Shown here: in pieces, positions 57,801 through 64,000 of the stretch
Numbering within the stretch: position 1 is the first letter of the stretch
Layout of the letters: every line of letters begins with the position of its first letter
Assembly: GCF_015707995.1 (NCBI RefSeq)
Contig: NZ_JAAGRY010000010.1
Span: 1-64,000 of the forward strand
Length of the DNA stretch: 64,000 nucleotides
Direction of reading: 5' to 3'
Source of the DNA: Microbacterium paulum
GTDB lineage: Bacteria > Actinomycetota > Actinomycetes > Actinomycetales > Microbacteriaceae
Made by a program: the position numbers and the translations under genes
Notes under the pieces: generated by a model
The model's input: the letters and a program-made list of their open reading frames with translations, nothing else
Databases searched by the model: none
Told to the model about the DNA's origin: nothing

Positions 57801-58614
57801 GGTAGGCCTGCAACACGATGCCGGCTTCGAGCTGCGCGAGCCGCGGGTCGTCGAGGATGCGGGTGAAGACCGCGATCGTCAGGTCGAGGTCGCGGTACTC
57901 CTCCATGTCGAGGTTGATGAACGTCGGCGCCGTGCCGCCGCGGCCCGCAGCGGTGAGGTAGAGCGGCAGCAGCCGTTCGACGACGGTGTCGACGGTGTCG
58001 TCGAACGCCCACATCGAGATGTGGCTCGCGATCGCCGACACCTTCACCGACACGTAGTCGACGTCGTCGCGACGGATGAGGTCGTGGATGCCGTCGAGCC
58101 GGCGCAGCGCCTCGTGCTCGCCGAGCACCGCCTCGCCGAGCAGGTTGAGGTTCAGCCGCGCGCCCGACTCGCGGATCTTCGCGAGGGCGGGGCCGAGCTT
58201 GTCGGGCCGCGCGTCGACGACGAGGTGGCCGACCATCTCGCGCAGCACGCGGCGCGCGATCGGCACGACCGGTGTCGGCAGCACGGGGGCGAGAGCACCG
58301 CCGGCGCGCACCGCGGTGCGCAGATACCAGGGCAGGAACTCGGGCACGAGCGGGGCGACCCGCTGCAGGTTCGCGGCGGCGGCGCTACGCGATTCGGGCC
58401 GCATGACACCGTCGACGAAGCCGATCGTGAAGGGCAGACCCTGCGGGTCTTTCAGCACGCCGGCGAGGCGTTCGGCGGCGGGGTCGGCCTGCACGCTCGA
58501 CGCTTCGCCCACCCACCGCTCGGCGAGCGCGACGGCGCCCTCGATCAGGGCCGCGTCGCTCGGCTGCGCATCGACATTGTCTTCGGACACCCGTCCAGCC
58601 TGCACCGTCTTCAT
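54811..58614 (-). CDS. putA: Bifunctional proline dehydrogenase / glutamate-semialdehyde dehydrogenase
   Basis: A 1267-residue enzyme oxidising proline to glutamate. The FAD-dependent PRODH barrel (about residues 130-440) has LNLNLLGEAVLGEHEALRRL, DYVSVKVSAIASHISMW and INLDMEEYRDLDLT. A low-complexity Ala/Glu/Asp linker of about 110 residues (475-590) is unusual and makes it longer than most relatives. The ALDH part has VVTPPWNFPIAIPAGG, TSGKNAMIV and catalytic Cys in FGHAGQKCSAASLA. A degenerate C-terminal domain follows. It can also use glutamate semialdehyde from RocD. Divergent from a LysR gene. Confidence 0.93.
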   Translation of the reverse strand: MKTVQAGRVSEDNVDAQPSDAALIEGAVALAERWVGEASSVQADPAAERLAGVLKDPQGLPFTIGFVDGVMRPESRSAAAANLQRVAPLVPEFLPWYLRTAVRAGGALAPVLPTPVVPIARRVLREMVGHLVVDARPDKLGPALAKIRESGARLNLNLLGEAVLGEHEALRRLDGIHDLIRRDDVDYVSVKVSAIASHISMWAFDDTVDTVVERLLPLYLTAAGRGGTAPTFINLDMEEYRDLDLTIAVFTRILDDPRLAQLEAGIVLQAYLPDALPALRRLTAWATERVDAGGARIKVRLVKGANLAMERVDATMHGWPLATHASKLDTDASYLRCLDEALRPEHTRAVRIGVAGHNLFDIAYAWLLAGERGVRPDVEFEMLLGMAQGQVEAVTREVGHVLLYVPVVRPDEFDVAISYLVRRLEENASSENFLSAAFDLATDPAMFTRERDRFVASMARAADPALPATPNRRQDRAGEGAPQHEGAPADATGAEASDAEVSGAEASTTADALTQPAETDADTDLTQVVLDIARGGAERADRAGGALFGGEEFVDTAVFAGREAVGAGSGAADGGAAGFANTPDSDPALPANRAWAKDILARVETSTAGDATIAAALIESEEALEETVQRVRAAAEAWGRTPAAERALVLQAAARALEARRGELIEVAASETGKVFAEADVEISEAVDFANYYAATARELDRVPGAVFVPERLTVVTPPWNFPIAIPAGGVLAALAAGSGVVFKPAPQARRCAAVVTEALWQAFDEAGVSRDVLALVDIDEGGLGRQLIAHDDVDRVILTGSWDTAALFRSWRPELPLLAETSGKNAMIVMPSADLDLAASDLVKSAFGHAGQKCSAASLAILVGPVARSERFARQLVDATESLRVGVPSDPRTEVGPVVEPPRGKLDWALTELEEGEQWLVEPREERDVAPEYAGRLWRPGIRVGVRPGSRTHLEEFFGPMLGVLHASSLAEAIELQNAVAYGLTAGLYTQDPDDLATWLDGVEAGNLYVNRGITGAIVQRQPFGGWKRSSVGAGTKAGGPHYLVGLGSWRAGAGGAPSSTLHLRGLDSRITGLIEAAQPSLDYEAFEWLRRGALSDAVAWDREFGRVRDVSQLKVERNLFRYRPVEVAVRATADALWQALLRVVVAGVRAGGGFTLSAPVGLPAAVRRALGELDVPVHLETDDEWIARVRATGVSRVRIVGAEASVAATRTALAEATDGDPDIAVYANEVTTAGRIELLPFLHEQAITITAHRFGNPDPWSEAVI

Positions 58615-58715
58615 CCGTCAAGAATGCGGCACACCTATGATTCGATAAAAGCGATGATGTGTGACCGATACCGTTCGGGTTCATCGATGGGTGACGAGGA
58701 TGCCGAGGAGGCGCC

Positions 58716-59624
58716 GTGTTCGAACTGCGACGACTGCGTCTGCTGCACGAGCTGGCACTCCGTGGCACGCTCGCCGCCGTCGCCGACGCCCTCTCGTACA
58801 GCCCCTCGACGATCTCGCAGCAGCTCGCCCAGCTCGAGCGCGACGCCGGTGTCGCGCTGCTCGTGCCCGACGGACGCCGCGTGCGCCTCACCGATCACGG
58901 CGCCGCCCTCGCGGCGCACGCCGCCCGAGCCCTCGACGCCGACGAACGCATCCGCGGCGAGCTCGAAGAGCTGCAGCCGGGCATCGCCCCGGTGCGGGTC
59001 GCCGTGCTGCAGACGGCCGCCCGCACGATCGTTCCCGCCGCTCTGGGGCTTCTCGCCCAGCGTGCGCCGTCGCTGCGGGTCGAGCTGGCCGAGGTGCCGC
59101 CCGAAGAGGGCCTGTTCGAGCTCGCCGCGCGGGGCTTCGACCTCGCGATCGCCGAGCAGTACCCGGGCCTCACCCGCGCCCCGCAGCCGGGGCTCGAGCG
59201 GCATCCGCTCGGGGTCGATCCCGTGCGCCTCGCCACGCCGCCCGGGTCGAGCGCCGGGCGGGGGCGGGCAGCCCTCGCGGCCTACGCGACCCACCCGTGG
59301 GTGATGGAACCGATCGGCTCGGCCGCCCGCGAGTGGGCCGTGCAGCAGTGCCGCGCCGCCGGGTTTGAGCCCGACGTGCGGTTCGAGCTGGCCGACTTGG
59401 GCGCCCACGTCGCACTCATCGCGGCGGGCCACGCCGTCGGCATGCTGCCCGACCTGCTGTGGTCGGGTGCCGACGCACCGGTGACCCTCACCGACCTGCC
59501 CGGGTCACCCGTGCGCGAGATCTTCGCGGCGTCGCGCCGCGCGTCGAGCGCACGCCCCGGCATCCGTCTCGTGCGCGACGCGCTCGACGCGGCCTTCGCC
59601 GCAGCGGCACCCGCGCCGCGCTGA
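58716..59624 (+). CDS. LysR-family regulator, probably of putA
   Basis: A 302-residue regulator. The HTH is RRLRLLHELALRGTLAAVAD followed by SYSPSTISQQLAQLERDAGV. The effector domain has AVLQTAARTIVPAALGLLAQ and LGAHVALIAAGHAVGMLPDL. GTG 58716 follows GAGGAGG. It is divergent from putA across 101 bp that includes the AT-rich segment near 58636-58650 (ATTCGATAAAAGCGATGAT), a possible LysR binding region. Control of proline use is inferred from position. Confidence 0.85.
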   Translation: MFELRRLRLLHELALRGTLAAVADALSYSPSTISQQLAQLERDAGVALLVPDGRRVRLTDHGAALAAHAARALDADERIRGELEELQPGIAPVRVAVLQTAARTIVPAALGLLAQRAPSLRVELAEVPPEEGLFELAARGFDLAIAEQYPGLTRAPQPGLERHPLGVDPVRLATPPGSSAGRGRAALAAYATHPWVMEPIGSAAREWAVQQCRAAGFEPDVRFELADLGAHVALIAAGHAVGMLPDLLWSGADAPVTLTDLPGSPVREIFAASRRASSARPGIRLVRDALDAAFAAAAPAPR

Positions 59625-59653
59625 GCCCGCCGCCTCGCTGAACCGGCCGCGCG

Positions 59654-60442
59654 TCACCCGGCCTGCAGGCGCAGGCCGGCGAGCAGCAGGTCGAGGCCCG
59701 CGCGGAACTGGTCGGTGTCGTCGTGCCCGGCGAACTCGTCGACGATCTCGTGCACGAAGGGGAACGATGCCTCGTCGAGGGCGCGCCACTGATCGGTCGC
59801 GCGCCGCAGGTAGTCGACGCGACTGATCTCGCCCGCCACGACCTCGGCCGGGGGCTCCTGACCCATGTCGGCGGCGGTGCCGAGCACGAACCCGACGACC
59901 GCCGAGGTGGCGTGAAAGCGCTGACGGCTGGTGAGCGCGAGGCGCTGCGTCTCTTGCCCGATCCGTTCGTAGAGCGCGAGCGAGTGGGGCTGCGTGCCGG
60001 TGTTGCGCAGGGCGTAGGCGCCGAGCCAGGGCCGGTCGACGATCGCGTCGAACATCGTGACGGCGATCGTGCGCATGTCGTCGATGGGGTCGTCGCTGTG
60101 CACGTCGGCCACCGCCTCGAGCACGCCCGCGAGCACCGAGTCGGCGGCGAGGTCGAGCAGCTCTTCGCGGCCCGAGACATACCAGTAGATGCTCGCCGCT
60201 CCCCCACCGAGCCGCGTCGCGAGCGCCCGGATCGTGAGCCCCTGCGCACCCGACTCGTCGAGGATCGCGACGGCTTCGGCGAGCACCGACTCGAGCGAGT
60301 GCGAGGCCCGCTCCTTCGTGCGCGTGCTGCGGCCGCCGCGCCCGCGACGACCGTCCTCGCCGCGTGCGGCGTCGGTCGTCGTCTGGTCGGTCACGTTCTC
60401 ATCCCACCACATGGATGCCGGGGCTTGCGTCATATCGAACAC
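59654..60442 (-). CDS. TetR-family repressor of the adjacent exporter
   Basis: A 262-residue regulator of the TetR_C_1 type. The HTH is GLTIRALATRLGGGAASIYW followed by YVSGREELLDLAADSVL. The N-terminal 40 residues are charged and non-conserved. GTG 60442 is 6 nt after TAGAAT on the minus strand (60454-60449), a leaderless start; ATG 60433 is the alternative. The three operator palindromes at 60434-60488 cover this promoter, so it is autoregulated and represses the divergent exporter. Confidence 0.88.
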   Translation of the reverse strand: MFDMTQAPASMWWDENVTDQTTTDAARGEDGRRGRGGRSTRTKERASHSLESVLAEAVAILDESGAQGLTIRALATRLGGGAASIYWYVSGREELLDLAADSVLAGVLEAVADVHSDDPIDDMRTIAVTMFDAIVDRPWLGAYALRNTGTQPHSLALYERIGQETQRLALTSRQRFHATSAVVGFVLGTAADMGQEPPAEVVAGEISRVDYLRRATDQWRALDEASFPFVHEIVDEFAGHDDTDQFRAGLDLLLAGLRLQAG

Positions 60443-60488
60443 TGTTCTATTCTATCGAACGTCGTTCGATGATCGAACGTTGTTCGAT
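60434..60488. promoter_or_regulatory. Three tandem 17-bp TetR operators
   Basis: ATCGAACGTCGTTCGAT (60454-60470) is a perfect palindrome; ATCGAACGTTGTTCGAT (60472-60488) is nearly perfect; ATCGAACACTGTTCTAT (60434-60450) is a degraded third copy. Centres are 20 and 18 bp apart. They cover the tetR -10 and start codon and lie just upstream of the exporter gene. Confidence 0.85.
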
Positions 60489-60512
60489 AACCACATCGAG
60501 TGAGGAGTTCCC

Positions 60513-62045
60513 ATGAGCAGCAACAGCACGACCACCACATCCCCGTCTTCCACGCCGGACCGCGCGCCCGGCGCGGCGCCCACCCCGGGCCGCACCTACC
60601 GTTCGCTCGGCGCGGCCTGGATTCCGCTCGCGGCCCTCTGCCTCGCCTTCTTCGTCGAGATGGTCGACAACACGCTGCTGTCGATCGCCCTGCCGACGAT
60701 CGGCCGCGACCTCGGCGGCGACACCACGGGGCTGCAGTGGGTCACCGGCGCCTATTCGCTCACCTTCGGCGGCCTGCTGCTGACGGCCGGCTCGATCGCC
60801 GACCGGTTCGGCCGGCGGCGCGTGCTGCAGGTGGGCCTCGCCGTCTTCGGGCTCGTGAGCCTCGCCGTGCTCGCGGTCAGCTCGCTCAGCGAACTCATCG
60901 CCATGCGCGCGGTGCTCGGCATGGCCGCCGCCGCGATGGCGCCCATCACCAACTCGCTCGTGTTCCGCCTGTTCGACGACGAGAAGCTGCGCATGCGCGC
61001 GATCACCCTGATGATGGTCGTCGGCATGTCGGGCTTCGTGCTCGGCCCGCTCCTCGGCGGCACGATGCTCGCGCACCTGCCCTGGCAGTGGCTGCTGCTC
61101 GTCAACGCCCCGATCGCCCTCATCGCCGCACTCGGTGTGCACTTCGGCGTGCCCGCCGACACCCGCGAGGGGCTGACGCACGACCGCCTCGACCTCCCCG
61201 GCGCCGTCCTCAGCATCCTCACGATCGGTCTCGCCTGCTACGCGCTGACGAGCGGCGTGCAGTTCGGCTGGACCTCGCCGCTCACCCTGGGGGTGACGGC
61301 CGGGGCCGTGGCATCCCTCGCGCTCTTCATCCTGCGCGAGCGCCGCGCCGCGTCGCCCATGCTCGATCTCACCCTGTTCCGCAGCGGCACCGTGCGCGGC
61401 GCCTCGATCGCCCAGATCGGCACCTCGATCGCGATGGCCGGCGTGATGTTCGCGCTCATCCTGCACTTCCAGTACGCGTGGGGGTGGAGCCCGATGCAAG
61501 CCGGACTCGCCAACCTGCCGCTGATCCTCACCATGATCTTCGCGACGCCCGTCACCGAGTGGCTCGTGCACCGCTTCGGGCACCGCATCGCGTGCCTGAT
61601 CGGAGCCCTGCTGCTCGCCGCGGGCCTCGGCACGATGGCGTGGGCCGTCGAGCAGAACTACCTCGCGATCGCGGTCGCCATGGTGATCATGACCGTGGGC
61701 CTGCGCACCGTCATGACCATCTGCGCGGTCGCCCTCGTGGGCGCCATGCCCGAGAACCGCACCTCGATGGGCGCGGCGCTCAACGACACCGCGCAAGAGG
61801 TCGGCACGAGCATCGGCACCGCGTTCGTCGGCACGATGATCGCCGTGCTCGTCACCGCGGTGCTCCCGGGCGGCACGTGGCAGCCCGAACTCGTCGCGAC
61901 GTTCTTCCGCGGCGAGCAGGTGCTCTTCACGATCCTCGCCATCGCGGTCGGACTCATCGCCGGCATCGGCGCCCTCACCCTGACGAGCTCGCACGACACC
62001 GACGAGCACCCCGCCCCGGCAGACGCCGCGGTGGATGCCTCGTAG
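60513..62045 (+). CDS. DHA2-family MFS multidrug exporter
   Basis: A 510-residue, 14-helix antiporter. Motif D1 is FFVEMVDNTLLSIALPTIGR, motif A is LTAGSIADRFGRRRVLQ, and motif C is GFVLGPLLGGTMLAHLPWQW. A strong GAGGAG precedes ATG 60513. Controlled by the divergent TetR gene through the operators at 60434-60488. Such pairs usually give inducible resistance to a lipophilic compound; which one is unknown. Confidence 0.9.
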   Translation: MSSNSTTTTSPSSTPDRAPGAAPTPGRTYRSLGAAWIPLAALCLAFFVEMVDNTLLSIALPTIGRDLGGDTTGLQWVTGAYSLTFGGLLLTAGSIADRFGRRRVLQVGLAVFGLVSLAVLAVSSLSELIAMRAVLGMAAAAMAPITNSLVFRLFDDEKLRMRAITLMMVVGMSGFVLGPLLGGTMLAHLPWQWLLLVNAPIALIAALGVHFGVPADTREGLTHDRLDLPGAVLSILTIGLACYALTSGVQFGWTSPLTLGVTAGAVASLALFILRERRAASPMLDLTLFRSGTVRGASIAQIGTSIAMAGVMFALILHFQYAWGWSPMQAGLANLPLILTMIFATPVTEWLVHRFGHRIACLIGALLLAAGLGTMAWAVEQNYLAIAVAMVIMTVGLRTVMTICAVALVGAMPENRTSMGAALNDTAQEVGTSIGTAFVGTMIAVLVTAVLPGGTWQPELVATFFRGEQVLFTILAIAVGLIAGIGALTLTSSHDTDEHPAPADAAVDAS

Positions 62046-62051
62046 CGCGGG

Positions 62052-62612
62052 TCAGTCCCAGACGCTCGGCGCGGGCGCCTTCGTCGAGGGGAGGGCCGCG
62101 CCGGCGGCCCAGTCCGCGATCCAGTCGGGCAGCGGCGGCAGGTCGTCGGGGCGGCCGAGCGCGGCGAACAGCTCGTCGGTGTTGACGACGCCGCCCGTCT
62201 TGCGCAAGAACCGGGCGCGCACGATCATCTCGGCGTACACCTCGCCGCCGACCACCGCACGGTGGATCTGGTAGACCGCCTTGTCGTCGTGACCGTAGAG
62301 GCGCGATTCGACCGTGAACTTCTGCCACAGCTGCAGCGACTTGCGAAAGGTCACCGTCTCACTGGCGACGACCGCGTACCAGCCGTGCGCGTTCATGGCA
62401 TCCCACAGGCCCGTGCGGATGAGCAGGTCGAACCGGCCGAGGTCGAACAGCGACGCGTAGCGGCCGTTGTTCATGTGCATGAGCAGATCGATGTCGGTCG
62501 GCAGGGTGCGCAGTCGCACGCGCCCGACGCTGCGCGGAGAGATCAGGCCGTTGCGGCGCAGCAGCACCTTCGCGCGCCAGATCGTCAGGAGGGTCCGCCA
62601 CCACACATTCAC
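62052..62612 (-). CDS. Acyl-CoA thioesterase (hot-dog fold)
   Basis: A 186-residue protein of the 4-hydroxybenzoyl-CoA thioesterase family. The signature is LLMHMNNGRYASLFDLGRFD, with ASETVTFRKSLQLWQKFTVE and QIHRAVVGGEVYAEMIVRAR completing the hot-dog sheet. The N-terminal WWRTLLTIWRAKVLLRRNG is basic and hydrophobic and may touch the membrane. GTG 62612 is 7 nt after TAGTGT on the minus strand, so leaderless. Convergent with the exporter gene, 6 bp apart. Substrate unknown. Confidence 0.85.
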   Translation of the reverse strand: MNVWWRTLLTIWRAKVLLRRNGLISPRSVGRVRLRTLPTDIDLLMHMNNGRYASLFDLGRFDLLIRTGLWDAMNAHGWYAVVASETVTFRKSLQLWQKFTVESRLYGHDDKAVYQIHRAVVGGEVYAEMIVRARFLRKTGGVVNTDELFAALGRPDDLPPLPDWIADWAAGAALPSTKAPAPSVWD

Positions 62613-62742
62613 TCGCCGGACACTAGCGGAGCAGGCGCCCCGAAAGCCAAAAGCATTGTCGATCGCACACAACGGCGTGCCGCCCCGACGGGCGGGGCGG
62701 CCCCGATTTGGCGCCCGGTCTGCCCCGACGTAGAGTCTGGCC

Positions 62743-63261
62743 ATGGAAGCCACCTCCGACATTTCTGCGCAGACCGACACCGTCGTCCGTCCCGTTCGCG
62801 ACGTCGATGCCGAGGCTCTCGGCCGGGTGCACGCCAAGTGCTGGCACGAGACCTACGACCACCTCATCAGCAAGGCCGCGCTCGAGAACGTGTCGCCGAA
62901 GCGCCTCGCCGAGCTGTGGACGCACTGGGCGGCCCAGGGCCCCGAGTTCAAGATGTTCGCCGCGCTCGCCGACGGCGAGATCGTTGGCTTCGTCGGCTCG
63001 GGCCCCGCACGCGACCGCGACGCCCCGCGCCCGCGCGAGCTGTACTTCATCTACCTGCTCGACGCGTACCACGGCACCGGCATCGGGCAGAAGCTGTTCG
63101 ACGCGGCGATCGAGCCGGACGAGCCGGTGTACCTCTGGGTCGCCGACGACAACCCGCGCGCGCACCGCTTCTACACCCGCAACGGTTTCACGCTCGACGG
63201 CGCGACCCACACCGAGCCATTCCTCGGCGAGACGCTCACCGAGGTCCGCTTCACCCGCTGA
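62743..63261 (+). CDS. GNAT-family N-acetyltransferase
   Basis: A 172-residue acetyltransferase. The acetyl-CoA binding motif A is ELYFIYLLDAYHGTGIGQKL (about residues 100-119), with motif B VYLWVADDNPRAHRFYTRNG. The N-terminal part has VHAKCWHETYDHLISKAAL, typical of small-molecule GNATs. ATG 62743 is 6 nt after TAGAGT, so leaderless. Substrate unknown. Confidence 0.88.
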   Translation: MEATSDISAQTDTVVRPVRDVDAEALGRVHAKCWHETYDHLISKAALENVSPKRLAELWTHWAAQGPEFKMFAALADGEIVGFVGSGPARDRDAPRPRELYFIYLLDAYHGTGIGQKLFDAAIEPDEPVYLWVADDNPRAHRFYTRNGFTLDGATHTEPFLGETLTEVRFTR

Positions 63262-63284
63262 TCGCGCGCCCCGCGCGTACGCAC

Positions 63285-63324
63285 GAAGAGGGGGGTGGAT
63301 GCCGAGGCATCCACCCCCCTCTTC
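63285..63324. terminator. Bidirectional terminator hairpin
   Basis: A perfect 18-bp stem (63285-63302 with 63307-63324) around a 4-nt loop, built on GAAGAGGGGGGTGGATGC. It follows the GNAT gene by 24 bp and faces the convergent cytochrome gene. Confidence 0.85.
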
Positions 63325-63370
63325 CGTTCGCTCGCCCGCTCTCGCGCGGGGTCGGTCGCCCACCCGTTCT

Positions 63371-63432
63371 CGCGAGGGGTCGCGACACGCGGCAGCGAGC
63401 CAGGTTGGTGCGGCGTGTCGCGACCCCTCGCG
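63371..63432. repeat. Palindrome F (second copy of palindrome E)
   Basis: Arms 63371-63390 and 63413-63432 are identical to the arms of palindrome E, and the loop is again 22 nt but unrelated in sequence. It extends one more pair on each side (T63370/A63433). It lies between the GNAT terminator and the cytochrome gene. Confidence 0.85.
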
Positions 63433-63458
63433 AGCGTGCGGGGCCGTCTCGGGGGGCC

Positions 63459-64000
63459 TCAGCGACCCGACACGGTGCCGAACAGGCGGGCGATCGGGGC
63501 GATGGTCATGGGGCGCGCGGCGACCCAGGCGACGGCGATGACGACGAGCGAGAGCACGAACATCCAGAAGCCGGTCCAGTTGTCGGCGTAGGCGACGCCG
63601 TCGACCGAGCCCTGCGCGGCGTACATGTGGTTCAGGTTCCGCAGCGCCCCCGTCGCGAACACGAGCGCGACGTGGATGACGATGAACACGACGAAGAACA
63701 GCATCGTCGGGAAGTGCACCTTGCGCGCCCAGTCGATCGGGTAGGCGCGGCTGAGCCTCTCGGCCTTCTTCGGCCATAGGCTGCTCATGCGGACGCCGGT
63801 GACGATGGCGAGCGGCGCCGCGAGGAACACCGTAGAGAAATAGGCGAGCTGCTGCAGCGAGTTGTAGTTGACCCAGCCGTTCTCGGTCGGCCAGTCGAGC
63901 GACACGTACTGCAGGGCGGCCGACAGGGCGTTGGGGAACACTTCCCAACTGGTCGGCACGATGCGCATCCACTGTCCGGTGACGAACAGCAGCACGACGA
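63459..64000 (-). CDS. Cytochrome b/b6-domain membrane protein (N-terminus outside window)
   Basis: The C-terminal 180 residues of a membrane cytochrome; the frame runs open off the right edge. At least three helices are visible: LAYFSTVFLAAPLAIVTGVR, TMLFFVVFIVIHVALVFATG with a likely haem-ligand His, and FWMFVLSLVVIAVAWVAARP. The loop SRAYPIDWARKVHFPTM carries another candidate His. This fits the cytochrome b561/formate-dehydrogenase gamma-like group that passes electrons to or from molybdopterin enzymes. The partner would lie beyond the window. Confidence 0.75.
   Translation of the reverse strand, partial: VVLLFVTGQWMRIVPTSWEVFPNALSAALQYVSLDWPTENGWVNYNSLQQLAYFSTVFLAAPLAIVTGVRMSSLWPKKAERLSRAYPIDWARKVHFPTMLFFVVFIVIHVALVFATGALRNLNHMYAAQGSVDGVAYADNWTGFWMFVLSLVVIAVAWVAARPMTIAPIARLFGTVSGR

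Noticed and set aside
54853-59304. A 1483-codon open frame antisense to putA
   Set aside because: Long antisense frames are expected in very GC-rich coding DNA. The putA strand has all domain motifs.

Overview
The window is high-GC DNA with the coding style of an actinobacterium, most likely Microbacteriaceae (Microbacterium or a close relative). Evidence: strong G/C third-position bias, frequent GTG starts, constant use of the words GGATGCC and GGCATCC, many leaderless promoters, and families typical of that group (DUF7882-like small protein, LplA with swapped domains, alpha-E/ATP-grasp/transglutaminase trio). This is inference from sequence alone.

Positions 1-5868 are the right end of an integrated mobile element, visibly less GC-rich than the rest. 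It carries the tail of an unknown gene, a very small putative antitoxin overlapping a degenerate zeta-toxin-like protein, a leftward operon (excisionase-like protein, NrdH/glutaredoxin-like protein, three unknown proteins), an HTH-type protein and a tyrosine integrase. Divergent, overlapping promoters lie between the excisionase and HTH genes. The integrase abuts the 3' end of tRNA-Ser(GCT), the probable attachment site; the other att site is outside the window.

Positions 5869-10802 hold a serine-decoding neighbourhood (tRNA-Ser(GCT), tRNA-Ser(TGA), serS) with an LCP cell-wall protein and a HAD phosphatase, then a lipid-kinase-like gene sharing a 23-bp bidirectional promoter with serS. Positions 10866-16985 are housekeeping genes: photolyase, flavin oxidoreductase, pheA, a lipoprotein and phosphoglucomutase.

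Positions 15342-24527 encode the complete Leloir route (pgm, galE, a LacI regulator, galT, galK). Between galE and the regulator sits a five-gene, translationally coupled accessory operon: helical small proteins, a membrane-anchored serine hydrolase and a lipoprotein. It looks like a type VII-secretion-style effector locus, and at least two of its genes are frameshifted.

Positions 25029-33207 are mixed: an ArsC-like phosphatase, two alpha/beta hydrolases, an orphan DNA methyltransferase, lplA, and a MarR regulator with two exporters. Positions 33313-45715 are an L-rhamnose regulon: lipoprotein binding protein, two permeases and double ATPase; two LacI regulators; mutarotase, isomerase, aldolase/dehydrogenase fusion and kinase. 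Both divergent intergenic regions carry the same TGAAWCGATTCA operator.

Positions 45757-51449 hold small Microbacteriaceae proteins, two MarR regulators and the transglutaminase/alpha-E/ATP-grasp trio. Positions 51521-59624 look like an arginine-to-glutamate route: a probable arginine dihydrolase (easily mis-called dimethylargininase), ornithine aminotransferase and a very long PutA, with TetR and LysR regulators. The window ends with a TetR/DHA2 efflux pair with three tandem operators, a thioesterase, a GNAT acetyltransferase and a truncated cytochrome b gene.

Two signals cut across genes. At least a dozen genes have a TANNNT -10 hexamer ending 6-7 nt before the start codon, so are probably leaderless. 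Six intergenic spots carry nested palindromes built from short words repeated twice forward and twice inverted; four have a private word and two share one word.
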